Origin: Streptomyces sp. NBC_00273
GTDB taxonomy: Bacteria; Actinomycetota; Actinomycetes; Streptomycetales; Streptomycetaceae
Direction of reading: 5' to 3'
NCBI RefSeq assembly: GCF_036178145.1
Contig: NZ_CP108067.1
Coordinates: 3,534,001-3,598,000 of the forward strand
DNA: 64,000 nt
Part shown: piece by piece, positions 50,309 to 59,375 of the stretch
Numbering within the stretch: the stretch's first letter is position 1
How the letters are laid out: every line of letters begins with the position of its first letter
Notes under the pieces: model-generated
Seen by the model: the letters and a program-made list of their open reading frames with translations, nothing else
Told to the model about the DNA's origin: nothing
Database searches by the model: none
Position numbers and translations under genes: made by a program

Positions 50309-51739
50309 ATGCCCATCGAACAGCGCGGAGTCGACACCATCCCCGAGGACGAGCGGACGAGCGGTCCCCGTGACCTGATCTCGATCCTTCTCGGCTCCAA
50401 CCTCTGCCTCGGTGTGATCGTCTTCGGCTGGCTGCCCCCGTCCTTCGGACTGGGGCTGTGGCCCTCGGTCACCGCCATCGTGACCGGCACGCTCGTCGGC
50501 ATCGCCTTCACCGCGCCGCTGGCGCTCGTCTCCCTGCGCACCGCGACCAACCTCTCCACCTCCAGCGGCGCGCAGTTCGGCGTCCGCGGCCGGCTCGTGG
50601 GCTCGGTGGTGGGTCTGCTGCTCTCGCTCGGCTACACCGCCCTCACCCTGTGGATCGGCGGCGACGTGATGGTGGGCGTCCTCTCGCGGCTCACCGGGCT
50701 GCCGGACACGGGCGCCACGCGCGGCCTGATGTACGGCGTGCTCGCCGCGTGCACCGTCGTCGCGGCCGTCTTCGGCTACCGGCTGCTGCTGCGCATGAGC
50801 AAGATCCTGGCGATCGGCATGGTGGTGCTGCTGGCCATCGGCGTCTTCGCCTACGCGGGGGACTTCACCACCGCAGCCCCGCCGGAGACCGCGTACCTGC
50901 TCGGCTCCTTCTGGCCGACCTGGATCCTCGCCGCCGTCGCCGCCGGGCTCAGCGGCCCGGTCGCCTTCATCACCCTGCTCGGCGACTACACGCGTTACAT
51001 CTCCCCGCGGCGGCACGGCTCCCGCAAGGTGCTCTGGGCGACCGGGTTCGGACTGCTCTTCGGCCTCCTGGTCCCGCAGCTGTTCGGCACCTACACGGCG
51101 CTCGCCGCCCGGGCCGGAGCCGAGTACGCCGGACCGCTCGTGGCGACCTCGCCCTTCTGGTACCTGGTCCCGCTGCTCGCCGCCGCGGCGGCCGGCTCCG
51201 TCGGCAACGCCGGGCTGATGCTCTACTCGATGGGCCTCGACCTCGACGCCATCGTGCCCAAGGCCACCCGGACCACGGCCACCCTCGTCGCCGCGGCGGT
51301 CGCCACGGCCTTCGTCTTCATCGGCTCCTTCGAGTGGGACGTGCAGTCCGCGATGACCTCGTTCGTGCTGGTGCTGACCGCGATCGGCACCCCGTGGGCC
51401 GTGATCACCCTCATCGGGTACGTGCGCTGCCGCGGGCGCTACGACGCCGACGCGCTCCAGGTCTTCAACCGCCGCTCGGTGGGCGGGATCTACTGGTACC
51501 GCTCCGGCTGGAACGTCGCCGCCACCGCCTCCTGGGCGATCGGCGCCGGCATCGGCCTGCTCGCCGTGACCACCCCCTTCTACGAGGGCCCGCTGCTCGC
51601 CCTCACCGGCGGTGTGGACTGCTCCTTCGTCCTGTCCGGCCTGACGGGCGGACTCGTGTACACCGCCCTCACCGCCCGCCGCTCCCCCGCCCCGGCCCCG
51701 GCGCTCGCCGGCGCCGCCGAGGAGCCCGCGAACGCCTGA
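50309..51739 (+). CDS. NCS1-family cytosine/purine/hydantoin permease
   Basis: A 476-residue membrane transporter with about twelve hydrophobic helices. NCS1 features include SSGAQFGVRGRLVGSVVG in helix 3 and GPVAFITLLGDYTRYISP. It probably imports cytosine, allantoin, hydantoins or related nitrogen compounds with protons or sodium. Start choice: ATG at 50309 after AAGGGAG; an upstream ATG would add 28 residues inside the operator region. The divergent urease operon suggests nitrogen scavenging. Confidence 0.9.
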   Translation: MPIEQRGVDTIPEDERTSGPRDLISILLGSNLCLGVIVFGWLPPSFGLGLWPSVTAIVTGTLVGIAFTAPLALVSLRTATNLSTSSGAQFGVRGRLVGSVVGLLLSLGYTALTLWIGGDVMVGVLSRLTGLPDTGATRGLMYGVLAACTVVAAVFGYRLLLRMSKILAIGMVVLLAIGVFAYAGDFTTAAPPETAYLLGSFWPTWILAAVAAGLSGPVAFITLLGDYTRYISPRRHGSRKVLWATGFGLLFGLLVPQLFGTYTALAARAGAEYAGPLVATSPFWYLVPLLAAAAAGSVGNAGLMLYSMGLDLDAIVPKATRTTATLVAAAVATAFVFIGSFEWDVQSAMTSFVLVLTAIGTPWAVITLIGYVRCRGRYDADALQVFNRRSVGGIYWYRSGWNVAATASWAIGAGIGLLAVTTPFYEGPLLALTGGVDCSFVLSGLTGGLVYTALTARRSPAPAPALAGAAEEPANA

Positions 51740-51750
51740 GCACCCGATCC

Positions 51751-51813
51751 CCCCGTACGTACGCAGGCCCGCGCCCCGGACGTTCCGGTGCGCGGGCCTG
51801 CCTACGTACGGGG
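51751..51813. terminator. Long bidirectional hairpin between the permease gene and ilvE
   Basis: Arms CCCCGTACGTA (51751-51761) and TACGTACGGGG (51803-51813), then GCAGGCCCGCGC and its complement, with an inner CCGGA/TCCGG hairpin, make a stem of about 28 bp. It can stop both convergent transcripts. Confidence 0.85.
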
Positions 51814-51823
51814 CCGGTCGGGA

Positions 51824-52909
51824 CTAGCCCAGCGGGTGCATCCAGCCGTGGGTGTCGGCGCTGTGGCCGGTCTGGAGTTCCAGCAGTGCCTTGCGCAGGC
51901 GCATGGTGACCTGGCCCGGCTCGCCGTCGCCCTGGGTCCAGTTGGCGCGCTCGGACTTGACCGAGCCGACCGGGGTGATGACGGCGGCGGTGCCGCAGGC
52001 GAACACCTCGGTGAGGGTGCCGTTGGCGTTGTCGCGCTGCCAGTCCTCGGTGGTCAGGCGGCCCTCTTCGGCGGTGTAGCCGAGGTCGCGGGCGATGGTG
52101 AGGAGGGAGTCGCGGGTGATGCCGGGAAGGAGCGAGCCGGTGAGCTCCGGGGTGACGATGCGGTCGCCGTACACGAAGTACAGGTTCATCCCGCCCATCT
52201 CCTCGATCCAGCGGTGCTCGACGGCGTCGAGCCAGACCACCTGGTCGCAGCCGTGCGAGGCCGCCTGGGCCTGCGCGACCAGCGAGGCCGCGTAGTTGCC
52301 ACCGGTCTTCGCGGCGCCCGTGCCGCCCTTGACCGCGCGGACGTAGTCCTCGGAGAGCCAGACGGAGACGGGCTTGACGCCACCGGGGAAGTACGCGCCG
52401 GCGGGCGAGGCGATGACGATGAAGAGGAACTCGTTCGCCGGACGGACGCCGAGGCCGACCTCGGAGGCGAACATGAAGGGGCGCAGGTACAGGGAGGCCT
52501 CGCCGGAGTCCGGCACCCAGGCGCGGTCCTGCTTGATCAGCGCGTCGCAGGCCTCGATGAAGAGCTCGGTCGGCAGCTCCGGCATGGCCATGCGGCGCGC
52601 GGAGGACTGGAAGCGCGCGGCGTTGGCCTCGGGGCGGAAGGTGGCCACGGTGCCGTCGGGCTGGCGGTAGGCCTTGAGGCCCTCGAAGATCGTCTGCGCG
52701 TAGTGCAGCGTCATGTTCGCCGGGTCGATCGCGAGCGGCGCGTACGGGACCAGCTCGGCATCGTGCCAGCCGCGACCCTCGGTCCACTTGATAGTCACCA
52801 TGTGGTCGGTGAAGTGGCGGCCGAAGCCGGGGCTGGCCAGGATCGCCTCGCGCTCCGCATCGGACAGCGGGTTCGAGGAGGGCTTGAGCTCGATCGTGGG
52901 CGTCGTCAT
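51824..52909 (-). CDS. ilvE: Branched-chain amino acid aminotransferase
   Basis: This 361-residue PLP enzyme transaminates leucine, isoleucine and valine keto acids. It has [16 protein letters not shown] near residue 65, [10 protein letters not shown] near 140, the catalytic lysine in [13 protein letters not shown] and the C-terminal [11 protein letters not shown]. The ATG at 52909 follows GAAGGA. A -10-like GATAAT (53008-53003) about 100 bases upstream marks a possible promoter. It is downstream of leuB on the same strand but behind leuB's terminator. Confidence 0.95.
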   Translation of the reverse strand: MTTPTIELKPSSNPLSDAEREAILASPGFGRHFTDHMVTIKWTEGRGWHDAELVPYAPLAIDPANMTLHYAQTIFEGLKAYRQPDGTVATFRPEANAARFQSSARRMAMPELPTELFIEACDALIKQDRAWVPDSGEASLYLRPFMFASEVGLGVRPANEFLFIVIASPAGAYFPGGVKPVSVWLSEDYVRAVKGGTGAAKTGGNYAASLVAQAQAASHGCDQVVWLDAVEHRWIEEMGGMNLYFVYGDRIVTPELTGSLLPGITRDSLLTIARDLGYTAEEGRLTTEDWQRDNANGTLTEVFACGTAAVITPVGSVKSERANWTQGDGEPGQVTMRLRKALLELQTGHSADTHGWMHPLG

Positions 52910-53080
52910 GAGTGCTTGTCCTTCACCGGTTGTGTATGGCGGACCGCGCTCACGGCGCACTAGGACGTCCGAGCTTCCCCGCATTCCGCGGCCTCGCGTT
53001 CGATTATCGCGCGCGGGCAGGCTTCGGAGAAGCGGGGAGAGCGGCCCAGGGGAGATGGTGGCACCCGGGGCCGCACAGGA

Positions 53081-53115
53081 GAAGCCGCCGGGTCCCATTG
53101 TGACCCGGCGGCTTC
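53081..53115 (-). terminator. Terminator downstream of leuB
   Basis: A 14-bp perfect stem (GAAGCCGCCGGGTC/GACCCGGCGGCTTC) with a seven-base loop lies about 20 bases after the leuB stop on the minus strand. Confidence 0.8.
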
Positions 53116-53134
53116 CTGAGGTGGAGCTACCGGG

Positions 53135-54175
53135 TCAGCCGGCTACCCGAGCGGCGAGGGCGTCGCCGATCGCGTCGGTGGAACGGAAGGTTCCGTCGCG
53201 CTCCGCCAGGTCGGCGGAGACCGCGTCCTCGATGCGGACGGCCTGGGCCTCGTAGCCGAGGTGACGCAGCAGGAGGGCGACGGAGAGGATCGTCGCGGTC
53301 GGGTCGGCCTTGCCGGTGCCGGCGATGTCCGGGGCCGAGCCGTGGACGGGCTCGAACATGGACGGGAAGGCGCCGGTCGGGTTGATGTTCCCGGAGGCGG
53401 CGAGGCCGATTCCGCCGGTCACGGCGGCGGCCAGGTCGGTGAGGATGTCACCGAAGAGGTTGTCCGTGACGATGACGTCGAAGCGCTCGGGCTGGGTGAC
53501 GAAGAAGATCGTCGCGGCGTCGACGTGCAGGTAGTCGGTGGTGACCTCGGGGTACTCCTGGCCGACCTTGTCGAAGATGTTCTTCCACATGTGGCCCGCG
53601 TACACGAGGACGTTGTTCTTGTGGACCAGGGTCAGCTTCTTGCGGGGACGGGCGTTCGCCCGCTCGTACGCGTCACGGACGACGCGCTCCACGCCGTACG
53701 CGGTGTTGATGCTGACCTCGGTGGCCACCTCGGCGGGGGTGCCGGTGCGCAGGCTGCCGCCGTTGCCGGTGTACGGGCCCTCGGTGCCCTCGCGGACCAC
53801 GACGAAGTCGATCTCCGGGCGGCCGGCGAGCGGGGTGGCCGTGTTCGGGAACAGCTTCGACGGGCGCAGGTTGATGAAGTGGTCGAAGGCGAAGCGGAGC
53901 TTCAGCAGCAGACCGCGCTCCAGCACGCCGGACGGGACCGAGGGGTCGCCGATCGCGCCCAGCAGGATCGCGTCGTGGTGCTTCAGGGCTTCGAGCTCCG
54001 CGTCCGGGAGGGTCTCACCGGTGCGGTGCCAGCGCTGGGCGCCGAGATCGTATTGCTTGGTCTCCAGCTTCACATCCTGGGGCAGGACCGCGGTAAGGAC
54101 CTTGAGTCCCTGAGCCACGACTTCCTGGCCGATGCCATCACCGGGGATCACTGCGAGATTGATGCTGGTCGACAT
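53135..54175 (-). CDS. leuB: 3-isopropylmalate dehydrogenase
   Basis: A 346-residue NAD-dependent beta-decarboxylating dehydrogenase for leucine, and for methylmalate in the citramalate route. The N-terminal [18 protein letters not shown], substrate arginines in [16 protein letters not shown] and VVREGTEG, the KNN segment, and the metal/NAD region [21 protein letters not shown] are all present. The ATG at 54175 ([12 protein letters not shown]) is chosen. An elaborate repeat array lies 35-82 bases upstream. Confidence 0.96.
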   Translation of the reverse strand: MSTSINLAVIPGDGIGQEVVAQGLKVLTAVLPQDVKLETKQYDLGAQRWHRTGETLPDAELEALKHHDAILLGAIGDPSVPSGVLERGLLLKLRFAFDHFINLRPSKLFPNTATPLAGRPEIDFVVVREGTEGPYTGNGGSLRTGTPAEVATEVSINTAYGVERVVRDAYERANARPRKKLTLVHKNNVLVYAGHMWKNIFDKVGQEYPEVTTDYLHVDAATIFFVTQPERFDVIVTDNLFGDILTDLAAAVTGGIGLAASGNINPTGAFPSMFEPVHGSAPDIAGTGKADPTATILSVALLLRHLGYEAQAVRIEDAVSADLAERDGTFRSTDAIGDALAARVAG

Positions 54176-54210
54176 GACGGAACCGTACTCCGTGTCCCAG
54201 CCCTCAGACA

Positions 54211-54257
54211 TTCTGCGTCCATCATGTGGACCGATGTGGACCCAAGTGGACGCAGAA
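54211..54257 (-). promoter_or_regulatory. Phased half-site array upstream of leuB
   Basis: TTCTGCGTCCA (54211-54221) and TGGACGCAGAA (54247-54257) form an 11-bp perfect inverted repeat. Between and overlapping them TGTGGAC occurs at 54225 and 54235 and AGTGGAC at 54245, an exact 10-base period. This looks like a multi-site operator or an RNA hairpin in the leuB leader. Confidence 0.6.
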
Positions 54258-54275
54258 CGTCTCGGGCGGCGCAGG

Positions 54276-54404
54276 TCAGTGGCCGGTCGACCCGCCGTTG
54301 TCACGGCGGTCGAGGGCGCGCTGGAGGGCGGCGGCGGCGTTCTTGCGGTCGTCGGCCGAGGCGGAGGTGTGGCGGACGCGGCGGGTGGCGGTGGAAGTGG
54401 TCAT
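54276..54404 (-). CDS. Small conserved 42-residue protein
   Basis: A short frame read [16 protein letters not shown], then [18 protein letters not shown], with an AAGGAG ribosome site eight bases before the ATG at 54404. The second half is a predicted amphipathic helix. It lies upstream of leuB on the same strand, separated from it by the half-site array. The good ribosome site and coding-like GC bias support translation; I do not know a function. Confidence 0.65.
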   Translation of the reverse strand: MTTSTATRRVRHTSASADDRKNAAAALQRALDRRDNGGSTGH

Positions 54405-54664
54405 GGTGATCGACTCCTTGAGATCACGGCGTGGCGGGGCCACGGATGAGGGGTTCCTTCAAGGCGCCGGAAGAGGCGGGGAGCAGTGCGCCGCAGGGGT
54501 TGCCTGCCAGGGGCGCGCGCTCTCGACCGCCATTCGCCTGATTGGCGAGACGTTCGGCTTCTACAAAGCTAGGCCAGGTCCCGTTGTATGTCTCGGCAAT
54601 TACTCGGGCTTCCTACTATCTGAGACGCGCAGCCCCCTGGAAAGGCGCGTCCAGAGGGTCCGTT

Positions 54665-55546
54665 TCAGCCCTTCTCGGAGCGAAGTTCCCTGATCAGGGC
54701 ACGTACGGCGAGAGTTGAGGCCGATTCCGACGTAGTGACGTATCCCACCTGCCTCACCGGCCCCTCAGGGCCCAAATCAGTGATGTCCACCGCCTCGGTC
54801 GCCTCCCTCAGGGACAGCTCGGGCATGATCGCCATCCCGAGCCCGCGGCCGACCATGGTCAGCACCATCGCGTCGTCCTCCGCCTTGACCGTCGCCCGCG
54901 GGATCCAGTCCTGGGCCCGCCACCAGGAGCGGGTGTAGGAACCGCAGTTCTCGTCCCAGTCCATCAGCGGCAGGCCCTTCGGGTCCGGGTGCCCGGCCGG
55001 GTGGACCAGCCGGTACGCCTCCTGCGCGAGCACCCCGGTCAGCAGGCCGGGAGCCAGGTCCTGCGAGCCGCCCAGCGTGGCGATGCCCAGGTCGGCGCGG
55101 CCCGCCACCACCTCCCCGGCCGCTCCGGCGCCGATCTCGCGCACCACGCGGACCTCGGGGCGGATGCCCGGGTGCCGGGCCGTGAGCCGCTCCAGCGCGG
55201 GCGGCAGCAGGTGCAGGGCCGCGCTGCGGAACGCGGCGATCCGCAGCACCCCTTCCACCGCGCCGCGGACCGCGCCGCGGGCCTCCGCACCGAGGACCTC
55301 GTACATCCGCAGGATCCGGCGGGCGAGGGCGACGGCCCGCTCCCCCGCCGGGGTGGGTGTGGCTCCGGCACGGCCCCGCTCGAAGAGCACCGTGCCGACC
55401 TTGGCCTCGCTGCCGCGCACCGAGTGGGAGACGGCCGACTGGGTGAGGCCGAGCGCGGCCGCAGCGGCCGAGAAGCCGCCGCGGTCGGCGACGGCGACCA
55501 GGATCCGCAGCTCCTGGGGCAACAGGTCGGCAGTACTGCCCGGCAT
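54665..55546 (-). CDS. LysR-family transcriptional regulator
   Basis: About 293 residues. The N-terminal helix-turn-helix (ELRILVAVADRGGFSAAAAALGLTQSAVSHSVRGSEAKVG, about 12-50) and periplasmic-binding-like effector domain (VEGVLRIAAFRSAALHLLPPALE, from about 85) are clear. It is divergent from a zinc-independent MDR-family oxidoreductase it probably controls. Start choice: ATG at 55546 with GAGGTGGAAG upstream; GTG at 55558 is the alternative. The 102-base intergenic region has an ATGA-N7-TCAT LysR-type box. Confidence 0.93.
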   Translation of the reverse strand: MPGSTADLLPQELRILVAVADRGGFSAAAAALGLTQSAVSHSVRGSEAKVGTVLFERGRAGATPTPAGERAVALARRILRMYEVLGAEARGAVRGAVEGVLRIAAFRSAALHLLPPALERLTARHPGIRPEVRVVREIGAGAAGEVVAGRADLGIATLGGSQDLAPGLLTGVLAQEAYRLVHPAGHPDPKGLPLMDWDENCGSYTRSWWRAQDWIPRATVKAEDDAMVLTMVGRGLGMAIMPELSLREATEAVDITDLGPEGPVRQVGYVTTSESASTLAVRALIRELRSEKG

Positions 55547-55566
55547 CGGCGCTTCCACCTCGTTCT

Positions 55567-55600
55567 ATGAGCGGTGTTCATGGGTGTGGGGCTTCCATGA
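55567..55600. promoter_or_regulatory. LysR-type operator between the regulator and oxidoreductase genes
   Basis: ATGA-N7-TCAT (55567-55581) fits the T-N11-A LysR box, and ATGAGCG recurs at 55597. It lies between the divergent start codons. Confidence 0.5.
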
Positions 55601-55647
55601 GCGCAACCCCCTGCCCGGGCCGGCCATTCCTTCCTAGCGTCGGGCCC

Positions 55648-56661
55648 ATGACCACGAACACCGCTCACGCCGTCCACCAGATCGCCCGCCCCACCGGCTT
55701 CCCGACCGCCGGGGACTTCGTCCACGCCGCCTCCCCGGTCCCGGAGCCGACGCCCGGCACCGCGCTCGTCGAGAACCTGCTGCTCTCCGTGGACCCGTAC
55801 CACCGGGGCATGATGGACGGCGGCGAGGGCGGCTTCGAGCTGAACACCCCGCTGGAGGGCCGCTCGGTGGGCCGGGTGCTCGCCTCCCGCGACCCGGGGC
55901 TGCGCGAGGGCGACCTGGTCTTCCACCGCGCGGGCTGGCGGACCCACGCCCTGGTCACCCTCGGCACGGACGGGACGCGCAAGCTGCGCGGCCACGACGG
56001 CGTCCCGCTGGAGGCGTACCTGAGCATCCTCGGCGGGACCGGCCTGACCGCGTACGCCGCGCTGACCCGGACCGCCACCCTGCGCGAGGGCGAGGACCTC
56101 TTCGTCTCCGCCGCCGCGGGCGGGGTCGGCACGGCCACCGGCCACATCGCCCGGCTGCTGGGTGCCCGGCGGATCATCGGCAGCGCGGGCTCGGCGGCCA
56201 AGGTCCGCCACCTCACCGACGCACTCGGTTTTGACGCGGCCTTCGACTACCACGACGGGCCGATCGGCGAGCAGCTCGCGCAGGCCGCGCCGGACGGCAT
56301 CGACGTCTACGTCGACAACGTCGGCGGGGACCATCTGGAGGGGGCCATCGACGCGTTGCGCGAGTACGGGCGGATCGCCTGGGTGGGTGCGATCTCGATG
56401 TACAACGGGGACCGCTCGCCTGCCGCGCCCCGCAACCTCTTCGAGGTCGTACACAAGTCCCTGCGCCTGGAAGGTGTATTGGTTCGCAATCACACCAATC
56501 TGCAGGATGAGTTGGAGGACTTCCTCGTCCCTCATCTGCGCAGCGGCCGGATCGGTACCGACACCACCGTTGTCCAGGGCTTTGACCGTACGGTGGAAGC
56601 CTTCCTGGGCATGCTCCGCGGGGAGAACCTGGGCAAGATGCTGGTCCGGATCGGCAACTGA
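55648..56661 (+). CDS. NADP-dependent MDR-family oxidoreductase
   Basis: A 337-residue medium-chain reductase of the leukotriene B4 dehydrogenase/alkenal reductase type, lacking the zinc ligands. Substrate segment SVDPYHRGMMDGGEGG near 46 and the NADP motif SAAAGGVGTATGHIARLLGA near 155-174 are visible. It reduces C=C bonds of enals or enones. Start at the ATG at 55648; no ribosome site is seen, but TAGCGT seven bases upstream suggests a leaderless transcript. Probably regulated by the divergent LysR protein. Confidence 0.9.
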   Translation: MTTNTAHAVHQIARPTGFPTAGDFVHAASPVPEPTPGTALVENLLLSVDPYHRGMMDGGEGGFELNTPLEGRSVGRVLASRDPGLREGDLVFHRAGWRTHALVTLGTDGTRKLRGHDGVPLEAYLSILGGTGLTAYAALTRTATLREGEDLFVSAAAGGVGTATGHIARLLGARRIIGSAGSAAKVRHLTDALGFDAAFDYHDGPIGEQLAQAAPDGIDVYVDNVGGDHLEGAIDALREYGRIAWVGAISMYNGDRSPAAPRNLFEVVHKSLRLEGVLVRNHTNLQDELEDFLVPHLRSGRIGTDTTVVQGFDRTVEAFLGMLRGENLGKMLVRIGN

Positions 56662-56677
56662 TTCCGGCCACCCTTTT

Positions 56678-56700
56678 GTTCACCGATTTCTTACCGCACG
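56678..56700 (+). promoter_or_regulatory. Candidate PHO box upstream of the phospholipase C gene
   Basis: GTTCACC (56678-56684) is followed exactly 11 bases later by the related TCTTACC (56689-56695), the spacing of PhoP direct repeats in Streptomyces. The second unit is a weak match. Confidence 0.4.
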
Positions 56701-56780
56701 GCTGTAGACCTTTGATCCCGGCGCCGCCACTCTTGCCGTCGATGTGCCAGCGGGGCACTTGAGTGGGAGGCGAGAGGCCA

Positions 56781-58811
56781 GTGACACCGATCAGCCGCAG
56801 AGGTTTCGTGGGAATCGGCGCCGGGCTCGTGGCGGGCGCCACCCTGCCCGCGGTCACGCCGACGACGGCGGCCGCGGCCGCCGCGACCGGCACCATCACC
56901 GATGTGAAGCACGTGGTGATCCTGATGCAGGAGAACCGCAGCTTCGACCACTACTTCGGCAGGCTGAAGGGCGTCCGCGGGTTCGGCGACCGCGCCGCCG
57001 GCAACATCCCGGGCGGCTGGGGCATGTTCAACCAGCCCAACTGGGGCGGCCGCCAGTACCCGTGGAAGCTGTCGGCCACCCCGCCGGCGGGCGGCGCGGA
57101 CAGCGAGACCCTGGCCCAGTGCACCGGCGACCTCCCGCACAGCTGGACCTCGCAGCACGCCGCCTGGAACCAGGGCCGGATGGACAACTGGGTCACCGGC
57201 GTCGGCAACGCCCGCACCCTCGGCCACCTGGACCGCGGGGACATCCCCTTCCACTACGGCCTCGCCGACCACTACACGATCTGCGACGCGTACTTCTGCT
57301 CCGCCCTCAGCGCGACCGGCCCGAACCGCACCTTCCTGTGGAGCGGCAAGATCGACGCCACCAGCAAGGACGGCGGCGACGAGTCCGGGCTGACCTGGGA
57401 GACGTACGCGGAGGCCCTCCAGCGGGCCGGCATGAGCTGGAAGGTCTACCAGAACGCCCAGGACAACTACGGGGACAACGGGCTCGCCTACTTCAAGCGG
57501 TTCACGGACGCCGCCCCCGGCGATCCGCTGTGGGACCGGGGCATGGGCTCGGTCCCCAAGGTCACCGGCTCCACCCCGGACGACATCGCGGCCGCGATAC
57601 GCGCCGACGTCGTGGCGGGCACCCTCCCCCAGGTGTCCTGGGTCGTGGCCAGCGAGGCCTTCTCGGAGCACCCCTACGCCCCGCCCGGTGACGGCGCCCA
57701 CTTCGTGGACCTGGTCTACCGCGCCCTGGCCGCCGACCCCGAGGTGTTCGACTCCACGGTCCTCTTCCTCAACTACGACGAGAACGACGGGTTCTTCGAC
57801 CACGTTCCGCCGCCGGTCGCCCCGCCCGGCACTCCCGGCGAGTACATCGACGGCCTCCCGATCGGCCTGGGCTTCCGCGTCCCGATGATCGTGATGTCCC
57901 CCTGGACCCGCGGCGGCTGGGTGAGCTCGGAGGTCTTCGACCACACCTCGGTGCTGCGGTTCATGGAGAAGTGGACGGCCGCCCTCGGCACCCCCGCCAC
58001 CTGTCCGAACATCAGCGCTTGGCGCCGCAAGGTGGTCGGCGACCTGACCGGCGTCTTCGACTTCGCGCGCCCGGTCTACGGGGTCCCCGCCGGCCTCCCG
58101 TCCACCGCCAAGGTGATCGGCCAGGCGACCTGTGCCCCGCTCCCCAACCCGACGCCGCAGAACAACGCCCTCCCGGCGCAGGAGCCCGGCACCCGCCCGG
58201 CGCGGGCCCTGCCGTACCAGGCGAACGGCAACCTGGACCGCTTCGAGTTCGGGCCGACCGGTCAGATCACGGCCTGGTTCTCGATGGCCAACCAGGGCGC
58301 CGAGGCGAGGCGGGCGGCGCACTTCTCGATCCACCCGCACCAGCACCGGGACACGACGGCCTGGCAGTACACCGTCGACCCGGGCGGCACCAGCAGCGAC
58401 TACTTCCACATCGGCTTCGGCCACGGCTCGGGCAAGTACGACATCTCGATGCACGGGCCGAACCGCTTCCTGCGCCGCTTCATCGGAGACGCGTCGAAGC
58501 CGGGCAAGGACATCGAGGTGGCGGCCCGTTTCGCGGTCGAGCCGGGCACCGGCAAGCCGGCGGTCTACTTCAAGATGAAGAACTCCTCCGGCTCCCCCGT
58601 CACGTTCACGATCCGCTCGAACGCCTACCGCACGGACGGCCCGTGGACCTACACGGTCCCGGCGAACTCCTCGCGCGAGGACTTCTTCAACGCCGTGGCC
58701 TACAGCAAGGGCTGGTACGACTTCACGATCCTCGCCGACTCCGACGGCACCTGGTCGCGCCGCTACACGGGCCACATCGAAACGGGCTCGGCCAGCATCA
58801 CGGGGTCGTAG
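56781..58811 (+). CDS. Tat-exported phosphocholine-specific phospholipase C
   Basis: About 676 residues. The twin-arginine signal (ISRRGFVGIGAGLVAGA) is near the N-terminus, so export is folded and to the outside. The phosphoesterase domain begins VKHVVILMQENRSFDHYFG and continues with ALSATGPNRTFLWSG and FLNYDENDGFFDHV. Two C-terminal DUF756-type domains (from about 485: FEFGPTGQITAWFSM and YFKMKNSSGSPVTFTI) complete the family architecture. It cleaves phosphatidylcholine-like lipids. Start choice: GTG at 56781 after GCGAGAGG. A weak PHO-box-like repeat lies upstream, fitting phosphate-scavenging use. Confidence 0.93.
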   Translation: MTPISRRGFVGIGAGLVAGATLPAVTPTTAAAAAATGTITDVKHVVILMQENRSFDHYFGRLKGVRGFGDRAAGNIPGGWGMFNQPNWGGRQYPWKLSATPPAGGADSETLAQCTGDLPHSWTSQHAAWNQGRMDNWVTGVGNARTLGHLDRGDIPFHYGLADHYTICDAYFCSALSATGPNRTFLWSGKIDATSKDGGDESGLTWETYAEALQRAGMSWKVYQNAQDNYGDNGLAYFKRFTDAAPGDPLWDRGMGSVPKVTGSTPDDIAAAIRADVVAGTLPQVSWVVASEAFSEHPYAPPGDGAHFVDLVYRALAADPEVFDSTVLFLNYDENDGFFDHVPPPVAPPGTPGEYIDGLPIGLGFRVPMIVMSPWTRGGWVSSEVFDHTSVLRFMEKWTAALGTPATCPNISAWRRKVVGDLTGVFDFARPVYGVPAGLPSTAKVIGQATCAPLPNPTPQNNALPAQEPGTRPARALPYQANGNLDRFEFGPTGQITAWFSMANQGAEARRAAHFSIHPHQHRDTTAWQYTVDPGGTSSDYFHIGFGHGSGKYDISMHGPNRFLRRFIGDASKPGKDIEVAARFAVEPGTGKPAVYFKMKNSSGSPVTFTIRSNAYRTDGPWTYTVPANSSREDFFNAVAYSKGWYDFTILADSDGTWSRRYTGHIETGSASITGS

Positions 58812-58835
58812 CCACCCCGACAGGGCCTGCACCAG

Positions 58836-59375
58836 CTAGAGGACGTCCCCGTCCCGCCAGTCGAAGTCGAGCCGCCCGGCGGGGTCCAGCCGGACCCCGC
58901 CGGGCGGCGCCCACACGTAGGTGGAGCCCTCTTCCTCCGGGAGCGGGACGGGCCCCTGCGGTGAGAGCGCCCCGATCCGACCGCCCCACACCTGCCAGCC
59001 GCGGCCCAGGTACAGGGCCGCCCCGTCCTGCGACGCCGAGAGCGCCCCGAGCACGTACGCCCGCCCGATCACCTGCTCCAGCCGGGCCATGACCTGCCCG
59101 CCGAGGCCGCGGCGCCGCGCGTCGGCCCGTACGGCCACGGCCTCGACGTACCCGGTGCGCAGGGCCCGCCCCCGGTGCACGACCCGCCGCATCACCACGC
59201 TGCCGTGCGCGACGAGGTCCCCACCCGCGTCCCGGACCAGCGCGTGCATCCCGCCGAGGGCGTGCTCGAAGTCCTCGTCGGCGAAGTCCCCGTCGAAGGC
59301 CCCGTCGAGCAGGGCCCGGATCTCGCGCAGCTCCGTACCGGTCAGCTCCGCCGTGTGTCGTACGAGGATCTCCAT
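58836..59375 (-). CDS. GNAT acetyltransferase, aminoglycoside 2'-N-acetyltransferase-like
   Basis: A 179-residue GNAT protein. Similarity to AAC(2') shows in VRHTAELTGTELREIRALLDGAFDGDF, GGDLVAHGSVVMRRV, the acetyl-CoA loop VRADARRRGLGGQVMARLE (about 82-100) and SASQDGAALYLGRGWQVW. Chromosomal AAC(2')-like enzymes of actinomycetes may act on cell-wall or other amines; resistance is not implied. The ATG at 59375 is chosen. It is convergent with the phospholipase gene and divergent from the nitroreductase. Confidence 0.88.
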   Translation of the reverse strand: MEILVRHTAELTGTELREIRALLDGAFDGDFADEDFEHALGGMHALVRDAGGDLVAHGSVVMRRVVHRGRALRTGYVEAVAVRADARRRGLGGQVMARLEQVIGRAYVLGALSASQDGAALYLGRGWQVWGGRIGALSPQGPVPLPEEEGSTYVWAPPGGVRLDPAGRLDFDWRDGDVL

